Positions 1-5,887 of a stretch of DNA of 5,887 bases are shown here, one piece after another. Below the pieces are notes generated by a model that saw only the letters and a list, made by a program, of their open reading frames with translations, did no database searches and had not been told where the DNA came from. Numbering within the stretch: the first letter of the stretch is position 1; each line of letters opens with the position of its first letter. Source of the DNA: Pseudomonadota bacterium (lineage in GTDB: Bacteria; Pseudomonadota; Alphaproteobacteria; Rhizobiales; Xanthobacteraceae); assembly GCA_023414975.1 (NCBI GenBank), contig JAEZMI010000324.1, positions 1 to 5,887 of the forward strand, read 5' to 3'. A program made the translations under genes and the position numbers.

Positions 1-3000
1 CCCGTACGACGCCGCCGTTCGAGCTCTTGCCGCCGCTGCCGCCGACCTTGAGCTCGCCGGAAATCGAGATGGAATTGGCGCTGGTGGCCACGCCACCATA
101 GCCGCCGCCGCCGCCGACGCTCTGGGCGAAAAGGCCGAAGGAGCCGGTGCCCTGGGTGTCGATCCCGTTCGTGTTGGTGACGGTCACGTCACCGCCCTTG
201 CCGCCGTCACCGCCCTTGCCGCCGACCGAAATATTGGCGTTGAGCTTGTTGGTGCTTGTCGCCAGGCTCGCGCCGCCACGCCCGCCGCCGCCGCCGACGG
301 ATTGGGCGAGAATGCCGATGCTGTTCGCTTCCTCGGTAAAGACCAGGCCTGAATTAGTCACCGCGACGGTGCCACCCGCGCCGCCCGCGCCGCCCTTGCC
401 GCCCATCGCGACCGTGAGATCGAGCTCCGTCGGCTTCTCGGCCTCGCCATACACCTTCTCATAGGCCTTCTTGATCTGGTCCTTGTAGGCCTCGACCAGA
501 ACCGTTTCGGTGATCAGCGTGACGGCACTGAACACCTCACCCGCACCGGGGGAAACAATTCTTCCCGATTCGTCCTTCTGCCAGAGCTTCTTGCCGTTGG
601 CGTAGAAGGACTTGGCGATTTTGAAGAACGATTTTGCCTGCTTCAGCCTGTCCGGCTTCTTTGCGCCTTCCGGCTTGGCCTTCTTGCCATCGGCATCGCC
701 GATAAGTTCCAGAGCGTTCTTCTTGTCCTCTTCACTTACCTTGTCACCGTCCGCCTGCGCGGCAGCGGCTTTCTTGTCGCCCGGCTTCGCCTCTTTATCG
801 CCGGGCTTGGGCTTCGACGTCGCCAGCTTGGTCACATGGGTGCGCAAGTCGTTGACCTTCACGAGTTCATCCACGAGCTGAAGGATGAACGCGCCGGTGT
901 CTCCGCTGAGTGTCGGCGCCGCCTTTACGGTGCCGGCAAAGCCGCCGCCCTCGCCGCCGCCGCCGCCGACGCTCTGGGCGAAGATGCCGACCGAGCCGGC
1001 GCCCTTGGTCCGGATGACGCCGTCGGTCTGGTTGGTCACGGTTACGGTGCCGCCGGAGCCGCCGCTGCGGTTCTTCGTCGGGTTGGCCGGATCGATGAAA
1101 CCGGCGTCGCCGCCCGCCTCAAGCGTGATGTTGAACTTGCCCTTGCCGGTCGCCATGTAGCCGCCGGCATCGCCGCCGCCGCCGCCCACGCTCTGGGCAT
1201 GGATGCCCTTGGCGTTGTGCCCCTGGGTGACGATGCTGCCGCTATTGTCGACGTCGACCCTGCCGCCATTTCCGCCTTCACCACCGGCGCCGCCAACGGC
1301 AAAGTTCATCGTGGTCGCGCCGGCCATCGGCAAGGCGGACACGAGGTTGTTGAGATGGTCGTTCCACGAAATGCCGGAGGCCGCCTTGGCATCGCCCGAC
1401 CCGCCATGACCGCCGCCGCCGCCGATGCTCATGGCCGAGATGCCGCGCGAGAAGGCGCCATAGGTCTCGATCGCGGCGTGGTTCTCGACCCGCACGCCCT
1501 TGGCGGCGTCGGTATATCCGTTGCCGCCGCCGCCGCCGCGGCCGCCGACGGCGACCACCATGCTGAGATTCTGGAAAAAGCCGACCATGTCCGCCGCGGA
1601 CTTGGCGACGCCGCCACTGCCGCCGCCGCCACCGACACTGATGGCGTCGATACCGTCGGAACTCGAACCGTTGGTGACGATGTCGCCGAAGTTCCGCACC
1701 GTCACGCTGCCGCCGGCGCCGCCCATGCCGCCGGCCCCGCCGAGCGCGAAGGAGAGGCTGATCGTCGGCCATTCGGGCGGCGAAACCGCAAGCGCATAGC
1801 TGGTCGCATCACCGGCAATGCCGCCGCCGCCGCCGACGCTTTTGGCGATGATGCCGGCAGCCTGTATGCCGGAGGTGGTGATGGCGGACTCGTTGTTCAC
1901 CTCGACATTGCCGCCCGCGCCGCCGCCGCCGCCCTTGCCGCCCACGGCAACGGTGAAAGCGCCCACCAGACCGGCGGATTTGGCCGTGGCGCTGCCGCCG
2001 AGGCCGCCGCCGCCGCCCACGCTCATCGCGATGAGGCCGGCGGAGCCCGCACCGGTCGTCGTGATCGATGGCGCGACGCTCGGTCCGCCTGCCGGCACCG
2101 CCTGCCTCATGGCGTCGCCGAGCGCGGCTTCCTTGCCCCAGGAGGACCGATAGGCATCGCTGAAGCCGTCGACGAGAACGTTGCCGCCCGCACCGCCGCC
2201 GCCGCCGTCGCCGCCGAGCCCGAAGCCGACAAAAGGCGAGGAGACGCTGGACGTGCCGCCCAGGCCGCCACCGCCGCCTATGCTCTGCGCCACCAGCCCA
2301 TAGGCTTTGGCGCCATCGGTAGTGATGGTGCCGAGCTGCGTCACGTGGACGTTGCCGCCGGCGCCGCCGCTACCGCCTTCGCCCCCGCGGCCGAAGAACC
2401 AGGCATCCGCGCCGCCACCGGCGCCGCCGCCTCCCGAGCCCGCGCTGCCGGGCACGATGGCGCCGGCCTGAAACGCGGCGATGGCGTTGCCGCCGCCGAC
2501 GCTCTGCGCCGCAATACCGGTCGCGCCGTCACCCTTGGTGTCGATCTTGCCGAAATTGCCGATATTCACGTCGCCGCCGGCACCTGCCGCGCCGCCCGGG
2601 CTCCCGTGGAAGAAGCCGTCGCCGCCGCGCCCGCCGGTGCCGCCGATGGACTGCGCCATCAAGCCGGTGCTGTACGTGCCATTTGTACTGATCGAGCCCT
2701 GATTGACGGCGAGCAGCCAGCCGCCGATGCCGCCACTGCCGCCAACGCCTCCCGCGTCGCGGCGCTGACTGCCGCCATTGCCGCCGGCGCTCTGGACGAT
2801 CACGCCGGGCGAACGATCACCCTTCGTGCTGATGATGCCGCTATTGTCGAACCAGACATCGCCGCCGCGGCCCCCATTGGTGGCGTCGAGCTCTCCGTAA
2901 TTAAGCGTGGCGCTGCTGCCTTCGCCGCCGAGGGACTCGGCGATGACGGCCGGCGCGCTTGCGCCGCGAGTGGCGATGGATGCGGATTTCTCCAGGCCGA

Positions 3001-3799
3001 GGTGGACGACACCGCCATCACCCCCGGTCAGCACGCTCGGCGAACCGCCATAGCGGACGCCGCCGAACGCAGCGTTGCCACCCAGTGAGCGTGCCCAGAT
3101 GCCCGAATACTGCCGGCCTTCGGAGCTGATGGAGGATTGCAGCCAGACATCGACCTGGCCGCCGTCACCGCCACGGCCGACCTGACTGGCGGACTGACTG
3201 ACAGTATCGCCGCCACGCCCGCCCTGGGAATAGACCAGCATCATCGCGCCGCCGCCGGTCCACCAGGGACCCATCGCGCTCGTCCGTCTCACCGGGTACC
3301 AATTGCTGCCGCGCGGCAGTTCAAACAGCGGCTCGGCGGAGCGGTTCGGCTGATCGCCTTGACCGGACAGGGCGCCGCGCTGCACCACGCTCACGCGGCC
3401 GCCATCGCCGCCACGCGCGCCGGGTTCCCAGGCGAATGCCGCCGACGCACCCGTGCCGCCGATACCGCCCATCGAGCCGAGCTGCACCGCAACGCCCTGT
3501 GCCACACGGGTCGTGTAGTCGTTCAGCAGCGCAATGGTGCCGCCAGCCTGACCTGGCGTGGCCGGCGTGTTGGCGCTGAAGGTGCGCGCGGTCGCGTCAT
3601 TGCCCTGCGCACCGTAGAGTTCACGAAATGAGACGCTCTCGACGTTGGATGGGCGCACGGGTGCCGATGTGCCGGCGGCGGCCGGCACGGCCAAGAAAGC
3701 CAGCGGGACGACCAGTGCCGCCCGGCTGATGCCCGACAGCCAAACGTTACGAGAGTAACCGAGTAACGGCGCCGCAAGTCGGATGGAGTCAGATGACAT
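1..3799 (-). CDS. giant glycine-rich repeat surface protein, probable autotransporter adhesin passenger (C-terminus outside window)
   Basis: The frame is open from ATG 3799-3797 to the left edge (1266 codons visible, no stop seen). An in-frame TAG at 3814-3812 lies just upstream, so the start is confined to this ATG or two adjacent TTG codons. A weak purine stretch (AGAG) sits about 10 bases before the ATG. Residues 1-26 form a long basic N-region, followed by a hydrophobic core (AALVVPLAFLAVPAAA) with probable cleavage after Ala42. From about residue 200 the protein is built of modules: GGxGGxGG, a V-x-V-x-N strand, G-x-I-x-T-x-G, then a conserved AQSxGGGGG; 14 copies are seen. This fits repetitive beta-helical passengers of type V autotransporters or related adhesins of rhizobia and methylobacteria. 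No cysteines were noticed. A lysine-rich block interrupts residues 958-1127. The barrel is inferred, not seen; a large exported protein with another anchor remains possible. Confidence 0.85.
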   Translation of the reverse strand, partial: MSSDSIRLAAPLLGYSRNVWLSGISRAALVVPLAFLAVPAAAGTSAPVRPSNVESVSFRELYGAQGNDATARTFSANTPATPGQAGGTIALLNDYTTRVAQGVAVQLGSMGGIGGTGASAAFAWEPGARGGDGGRVSVVQRGALSGQGDQPNRSAEPLFELPRGSNWYPVRRTSAMGPWWTGGGAMMLVYSQGGRGGDTVSQSASQVGRGGDGGQVDVWLQSSISSEGRQYSGIWARSLGGNAAFGGVRYGGSPSVLTGGDGGVVHLGLEKSASIATRGASAPAVIAESLGGEGSSATLNYGELDATNGGRGGDVWFDNSGIISTKGDRSPGVIVQSAGGNGGSQRRDAGGVGGSGGIGGWLLAVNQGSISTNGTYSTGLMAQSIGGTGGRGGDGFFHGSPGGAAGAGGDVNIGNFGKIDTKGDGATGIAAQSVGGGNAIAAFQAGAIVPGSAGSGGGGAGGGADAWFFGRGGEGGSGGAGGNVHVTQLGTITTDGAKAYGLVAQSIGGGGGLGGTSSVSSPFVGFGLGGDGGGGGAGGNVLVDGFSDAYRSSWGKEAALGDAMRQAVPAGGPSVAPSITTTGAGSAGLIAMSVGGGGGLGGSATAKSAGLVGAFTVAVGGKGGGGGAGGNVEVNNESAITTSGIQAAGIIAKSVGGGGGIAGDATSYALAVSPPEWPTISLSFALGGAGGMGGAGGSVTVRNFGDIVTNGSSSDGIDAISVGGGGGSGGVAKSAADMVGFFQNLSMVVAVGGRGGGGGNGYTDAAKGVRVENHAAIETYGAFSRGISAMSIGGGGGHGGSGDAKAASGISWNDHLNNLVSALPMAGATTMNFAVGGAGGEGGNGGRVDVDNSGSIVTQGHNAKGIHAQSVGGGGGDAGGYMATGKGKFNITLEAGGDAGFIDPANPTKNRSGGSGGTVTVTNQTDGVIRTKGAGSVGIFAQSVGGGGGEGGGFAGTVKAAPTLSGDTGAFILQLVDELVKVNDLRTHVTKLATSKPKPGDKEAKPGDKKAAAAQADGDKVSEEDKKNALELIGDADGKKAKPEGAKKPDRLKQAKSFFKIAKSFYANGKKLWQKDESGRIVSPGAGEVFSAVTLITETVLVEAYKDQIKKAYEKVYGEAEKPTELDLTVAMGGKGGAGGAGGTVAVTNSGLVFTEEANSIGILAQSVGGGGGRGGASLATSTNKLNANISVGGKGGDGGKGGDVTVTNTNGIDTQGTGSFGLFAQSVGGGGGYGGVATSANSISISGELKVGGSGGKSSNGGVVR
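101..3100 (-). repeat. 14 in-frame glycine-rich passenger modules with AQSxGGGGG cores
   Basis: The serine codon of each core lies, in reading order, at about 3086, 2933, 2789, 2648, 2501, 2282, 2021, 1838, 1637, 1427, 1190, 971, 299 and 119. Spacings in residues are 51, 48, 47, 49, 73, 87, 61, 67, 70, 79, 73, 224 and 60. The first five cores are degenerate (for example ARSLGG, AESLGG, VQSAGG), and later ones nearly all read SVGGGGG or SIGGGGG. Each module also has GGxGGxGG followed by a V-x-V-x-N strand and a G-x-I-x-T-x-G turn, consistent with one or more turns of a parallel beta-helix. The 224-residue gap is where the lysine-rich segment is inserted. Confidence 0.85.
419..928 (-). other. 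lysine-rich, probably helical segment inside the adhesin passenger (residues 958-1127)
   Basis: Between cores 12 and 13 the glycine modules stop for about 170 residues. The segment has 29 lysines by hand count and many Glu, Asp and Ala, and none of the repeat motifs. In order it shows an amphipathic stretch (FILQLVDELVKVNDL), a low-complexity charged linker with two KPGDK copies, a second helix-like stretch around KQAKSFFKIAKSFY, then GEVFSAVTLITETVLVEAY followed by DQIKKAYEKVYGEAEK. Glycine modules resume with LTVAMGGKGGAGG. The reading frame is continuous, so this is a domain within the protein rather than a gene break. I do not recognise the fold. It could be a surface-displayed ligand-binding knob or an acquired domain. 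Confidence 0.7.
3674..3799 (-). other. signal peptide of the repeat adhesin
   Basis: Residues 1-42 of the minus-strand protein. The N-region is about 26 residues with Arg7, Arg17 and Arg26. A hydrophobic core of about 12 residues (ALVVPLAFLAVP) follows, then AAA before Gly43, a typical signal peptidase I site. The N-region is longer than in an ordinary Sec signal, as in many large type V proteins, but I do not see the conserved extended-signal (ESPR) sequence of those families. Confidence 0.7.
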
Positions 3800-3820
3800 C
3801 AAGCACAATCTCTACAAATC

Positions 3821-3839
3821 TGACGCAGCGTATCCGTCA
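3821..3839. promoter_or_regulatory. possible operator, inverted repeat TGACG-n9-CGTCA
   Basis: Five-base arms TGACG (3821-3825) and CGTCA (3835-3839) are separated by nine bases, 22 to 40 bases upstream of the adhesin ATG. The spacing puts the arm centres near one helical turn and a half apart, which could suit a dimeric regulator. The arms are short, and chance cannot be excluded. Confidence 0.2.
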
Positions 3840-4020
3840 AAGGTAACATTAGGCGCGCGGTCATGCTCGTTTTTGTAAGGCTTTAGACAAATATCGTTGT
3901 TTCGATGATTTTGTAAATATATTTATTATGACATAGAACGATAAGTAAAATTGAATTATATTCAAGTTTTTGATTTGACGTTTATGGTTAATTGGGATGT
4001 CGTCGCGACAATATTTCGAA
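3840..4020. other. AT-rich island upstream of the adhesin gene, likely its control region
   Basis: By hand count 3881-3980 has 23 G/C bases in 100, against strongly GC-rich DNA on both sides. It contains many TA steps and runs such as TAAATATATTTATTAT. In alphaproteobacteria such islands often mark promoters of surface-structure genes and are bound by silencers of the MucR/Ros type; that link is inference here. Short frames cross the island on both strands (a TTG-started one from 3951 on plus, and one starting at 4082 on minus with a CxxC near its N-terminus). They have no family resemblance that I can see, and I do not call them genes. Confidence 0.5.
3888..3917 (-). promoter_or_regulatory. 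possible sigma-70-type promoter for the adhesin gene
   Basis: On the minus strand TTTACA (3917-3912) matches five of six bases of the -35 consensus. It is followed after 18 bases by TATTTG (3893-3888), a poor -10 match. This would give a leader of roughly 80 bases before the ATG at 3799. In DNA this AT-rich such matches arise easily by chance, so only the general location of the promoter is likely. Confidence 0.2.
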
Positions 4021-4430
4021 GACGGCAAATGCCGGTCGGCGAGTTGCGAAAAACCTATGCGACATATGCAGCAGGTTTGCATCGGATCCCCATCACCAGC
4101 CCGCCGCGGTGTGGCGACATTGCGTTCATCGATTGGCGCGCGGAACGCCGACTCTTGAGGAGCCGCCGTAGCGCCGGGTCGTGGTCAGGTTGTCGTGTTG
4201 AGGCACTCATGAGCGTTCTGGACCGCCGGATTTTGCGGGATGATCAAGAGGGCGGGTGTTGCCTGGTATCGATAAGACGCTGGTTTCGACGCTTGACCGG
4301 GCCAGAAAGCCCTCTGGCCAGGCGGTAATCCGCCCGCTTCGCCGCCGCACCGCCGCTCGTCCACCGACACGACGAAAACCACGCGCCAAAACAAACTCAA
4401 CGCTGGATGAACTCAAGCCAGCTTCATTGT
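4021..4430. other. non-coding or unassigned stretch, GC-rich
   Basis: No convincing gene. The overlapping short frames on both strands have irregular, arginine-rich translations without domains. The one local structure seen is a hairpin at 4300-4319 (GGCCAGA, six-base loop, TCTGGCC) with no T-run after it on either strand, so it does not look like an intrinsic terminator. The region might be a decayed gene or mobile element, but no transposase motif or terminal repeat was recognised. Confidence 0.3.
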
Positions 4431-4466
4431 CTGTCGCATATATGATCTGCGAAGTCGAAATACATT

Positions 4467-4492
4467 ATATCCAATCTGGATATCCAATTTGG
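4467..4492. repeat. 13-bp tandem repeat with a palindromic junction, operator-like
   Basis: ATATCCAATCTGG (4467-4479) is followed without a gap by ATATCCAATTTGG (4480-4492), with one mismatch. The arrangement also creates two overlapping inverted repeats: ATATCCA-ATC-TGGATAT (4467-4483) and the perfect palindrome TGGATATCCA (4477-4486). The site lies in a small AT-rich patch (about 4430-4510) within GC-rich DNA. Such symmetry is typical of sites for dimeric repressors, but no regulator gene is in the window and the target promoter is not evident. Confidence 0.4.
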
Positions 4493-4509
4493 CAGCATTT
4501 ATCGTTGAA

Positions 4510-5029
4510 GAGCGTCGTACCCCCGCAGTGTGGTGAAGGTATTTCTCTAGGGCATGCACCGATGAGCCCCTGACCGCAGGCCTATCGGCGGGCGCGGGAC
4601 GCCTGCGTGTTCAGCGGGTTGTGGCAGGCCGGCGGGGGATTGTTTTCGAGCGAAGCCGTGTGCTGGGCGGAACGCCGACGGACGCGGTTTCAGGCGCCGT
4701 CTCCCACAAGGCGCGGCATGTCTCACAAGGCGCGGTTTAAGCGCGTGCCCGCGTCGCCGCGATCGTTCATGCACGAGATCCCTTCCCGTCACCGCGCCCG
4801 TCATCCGCGCCAGGCGCGCGAATATGGGGTGAGGCCGGGTAGCCGGCAAAGGAGGGCAGGCGGCCGCGAACTCGCTGTTGTCCGTCTATTCCACCGGCGG
4901 TGACGGGCGCGTCGGATCATCGGGACAGATCGGCAGAGGCGGCAGAGCCGGCGCGCATCACGCCCTGTCCCGCAAGCGGGCGGGGCCGGGTCGGTGTCCG
5001 CCCGTCCCGCCGCTTGAGGCCGACGGTCG
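4510..5029. other. intergenic stretch with short repeats, no gene seen
   Basis: GC-rich DNA between the TPR gene and the AT-rich patch. It holds a 15-bp direct repeat (4702-4716 and 4721-4735, TCnCACAAGGCGCGG, one mismatch) and an 11-bp inverted repeat (CGCGCCCGTCA at 4793-4803, TGACGGGCGCG at 4901-4911). A strong ribosome-binding-like AAAGGAGG near 4850 on the plus strand is not followed at a suitable distance by ATG or GTG. Short frames on both strands are arginine-rich and look like chance products of base composition. Confidence 0.35.
4977..5004 (-). terminator. possible GC-rich hairpin after the TPR gene
   Basis: CGGGCGG (4977-4983) can pair with CCGCCCG (4998-5004) across a 14-base loop, 26 bases past the TPR stop codon. 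Beside it, CCCGC-AA-GCGGG (4969-4980) forms a smaller competing hairpin. There is no T-run, so this is at best a weak or factor-assisted terminator, or a 3'-end stabilising structure. Confidence 0.25.
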
Positions 5030-5494
5030 CTACTTCGTCGCGACCGCCTTCGCGTAGGCCTTCTCAAGCTTCTCGAGCTCGGCGCAGCCCTTGGGGCAGA
5101 AGATCTTCAGCGTGACGATGTTCTCCTGCGCCTTCTCCAGGCGACCGGTGGTGATGAACAATTCGCCCTGGTACTGGATCGCCTGCAAATGCTCGGGATT
5201 GTAGTAGAGTGCCTCGCGGTACCATTTGTCGGCCTCGTCATAGCGGCCAACATTGCGCAGGCTGAAGGCGAGCAGGTTGAACACATCCGCGTGCCGCACC
5301 TTCAGCGCCAGCGGTTCCAGCTCCGCGACCGCCTTGGCATAGTCCCCGGAATAGATCAGCGCGCGAATGGGCGCGAGGTCCGGCAGCGCGTCGGAGGGCG
5401 GTGTGTCCACGGCGAAGGCGGCGCTGGCCAGCGTCGCCGCCGTGACGATGAAGGCGCCGCGCCACCACGCGTGTGGCCCGATAGGCCGCGCCAT
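5030..5494 (-). CDS. small exported tetratricopeptide repeat (TPR) protein
   Basis: 154 residues from ATG 5494-5492, stop TAG. A GTG one codon upstream is the alternative start, but GGAGG at 5506-5502 lies seven bases before the ATG, which favours ATG. Residues 10-28 (WWRGAFIVTAATLASAAFA) form a Sec signal peptide with probable cleavage after Ala28, so the protein is likely periplasmic. About three TPR units follow: residues 39-65 (YSGDYAKAVAELEPLA), 70-103 (NVGRYDEADKWYREALYYNP) and 104-131 (TTGRLEKAQENI). The C-terminus has Cys133-Pro-Lys-Gly-Cys137 and then a charged helix. TPRs mediate protein-protein contacts; the partner is unknown. Its start overlaps the stop of the upstream ABC ATPase gene, implying coupled expression and perhaps a role beside that importer. 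The Cys pair could be a disulfide or a metal site. Confidence 0.85.
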   Translation of the reverse strand: MARPIGPHAWWRGAFIVTAATLASAAFAVDTPPSDALPDLAPIRALIYSGDYAKAVAELEPLALKVRHADVFNLLAFSLRNVGRYDEADKWYREALYYNPEHLQAIQYQGELFITTGRLEKAQENIVTLKIFCPKGCAELEKLEKAYAKAVATK

Positions 5495-5506
5495 CACGCG
5501 GCCTCC
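5492..5506 (-). promoter_or_regulatory. ribosome binding site and TGATG stop-start overlap coupling ATPase to TPR gene
   Basis: GGAGG at 5506-5502 lies within the last codons of the ATPase gene. The ATPase stop TGA (5496-5494) shares its A with the TPR ATG (5494-5492). If the GTG at 5497-5495 were used instead, the overlap would be four bases. Either way the arrangement indicates translational coupling within one transcript. Confidence 0.75.
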
Positions 5507-5887
5507 ACCTGGACGGCATACTCGCCCATCTGATCGAGAATACGGCGCTTGATCCCGGCAAAGGCCGGGCTGCCGCGGTCGCGCGCATGGGGGAGGTCGA
5601 CCCGCACTTCTTCGACGATGCGGCCGGGATTGGCGTGCATCACCAGGATACGGTCGCTGAGATAGATCGCCTCGTCCACATCATGCGTCACGAGGATCAT
5701 GGTGGTCTGCTCGATGCGCCAGATGCGCAACAATTCTTCCTGCAGGCGAAGCCGGGTAAGCGCGTCCAGCGCGCCCAGCGGCTCGTCGAGCAGCAGCACT
5801 TCCGGCCGGTTCACCAGCCCGCGGGCGATGGCGGCACGCTGCGCCATGCCGCCGGAGAGCTGATAGGGATAGGCCTTCTCGAAGCCG
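5494..5887 (-). CDS. ABC transporter ATP-binding protein, nitrate/sulfonate/taurine type (C-terminal 130 residues; N-terminus outside window)
   Basis: The right edge cuts the gene. The visible part starts inside GFEKAYPYQLSGG and ends at TGA 5496-5494. Numbering the visible residues, it shows the ABC signature LSGGMAQR (10-17), Walker B VLLLDEP (30-36) with the catalytic Glu35, the D-loop GALD (38-41), and the switch histidine in LVTHDVDEA (65-73). These are the landmarks of SsuB/TauB/NrtD-type ATPases, which energise inner-membrane import of small anions such as sulfonates or nitrate. The family is usually around 260 residues, so about half is present; the Walker A motif would lie beyond the window. 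The substrate cannot be told from the ATPase alone. The permease and binding protein are expected upstream, off the right edge. The C-terminal tail (RRILDQMGEYAVQVEAA) is family-like and intact. Confidence 0.92.
   Translation of the reverse strand, partial: GFEKAYPYQLSGGMAQRAAIARGLVNRPEVLLLDEPLGALDALTRLRLQEELLRIWRIEQTTMILVTHDVDEAIYLSDRILVMHANPGRIVEEVRVDLPHARDRGSPAFAGIKRRILDQMGEYAVQVEAA

Noticed and set aside
1278..1772. Minus-strand frame rich in arginine (RRRR runs) within the adhesin.
   Set aside because: Out-of-frame shadow of the GGC repeats in the true minus-strand gene.
101..2035. Regular GCC-rich repeats considered as a CRISPR array or tandem satellite.
   Set aside because: Spacing is irregular (180 to 261 bases, one of 672), the repeats stay in frame and encode glycine modules, and there are no unique spacers of constant length.
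836..3088. Long plus-strand open frame of 750 codons, alanine-rich, with repeats.
   Set aside because: It is the antisense of the repeat adhesin. GGC glycine codons read as GCC or CGC in the opposite frames, giving long stop-free Ala/Arg/Pro frames. There is no signal, domain or sensible composition, whereas the minus frame has a signal peptide and a clear repeat pattern.
3861..4082. Minus-strand frame of 73 codons with CCxxC near the N-terminus and a GGGG stretch before its ATG.
   Set aside because: It runs through the AT-rich presumed promoter region, and its later part is the kind of Ile/Asn/Lys-rich translation expected of AT-rich non-coding DNA. No family resemblance; not strong enough to call.
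4300..4319. Seven-base-pair hairpin considered as a terminator.
   Set aside because: No T-run on either strand and no gene ends next to it.
3951..4328. Plus-strand frame of 125 codons starting with TTG in the AT-rich island.
   Set aside because: Weak start, no ribosome binding site, composition changes abruptly along it, and no recognisable domain.
4607..5115. Several arginine-rich frames on both strands between the TPR gene and the AT-rich patch.
   Set aside because: Overlapping frames with no start signals or domains, consistent with GC-rich non-coding DNA. One overlaps the TPR gene antisense.

Overview
The window looks like chromosomal DNA from a high-GC alphaproteobacterium, probably of the Hyphomicrobiales (Rhizobiales). 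This rests on the strong G/C third-position bias, the GGC-dominated glycine codons, a SsuB/TauB/NrtD-type ABC ATPase, and a giant glycine-repeat surface protein of a kind common in that order. No species can be named. All three supported genes lie on the minus strand, so they are read from right to left.

Right edge (5030-5887): the C-terminal half of an ABC importer ATPase (nitrate/sulfonate/taurine type) runs in from beyond the window. Its stop overlaps the start of a small exported TPR protein (154 residues) in a TGATG junction, with the TPR gene's ribosome binding site inside the last ATPase codons. The two are almost certainly co-transcribed and translationally coupled. A GC-rich hairpin follows the TPR gene.

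Middle (3800-5029): about 1.2 kb without a convincing gene. It is a mosaic. Next to the adhesin start is a very AT-rich island (3881-3980 is 23% G+C by hand count), then a GC-rich stretch, then a smaller AT-rich patch holding a 13-bp tandem repeat whose junction is palindromic, then GC-rich DNA with short direct and inverted repeats. The AT island is the likely control region of the adhesin gene.

Left (1-3799): the first 1266 residues of a very large exported protein, still open at the left edge. It has a signal peptide and at least 14 copies of a glycine-rich module ending in [AQ]SxGGGGG. The layout matches the passenger of a type V autotransporter adhesin, whose beta-barrel would lie beyond the window. 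The passenger is interrupted by a roughly 170-residue lysine-rich, probably helical segment unlike the rest of the protein. This is the most unusual thing seen here.

The importer/TPR operon and the adhesin share a strand, but the 1.2 kb gap suggests separate transcription. Nothing in the sequence links their functions.
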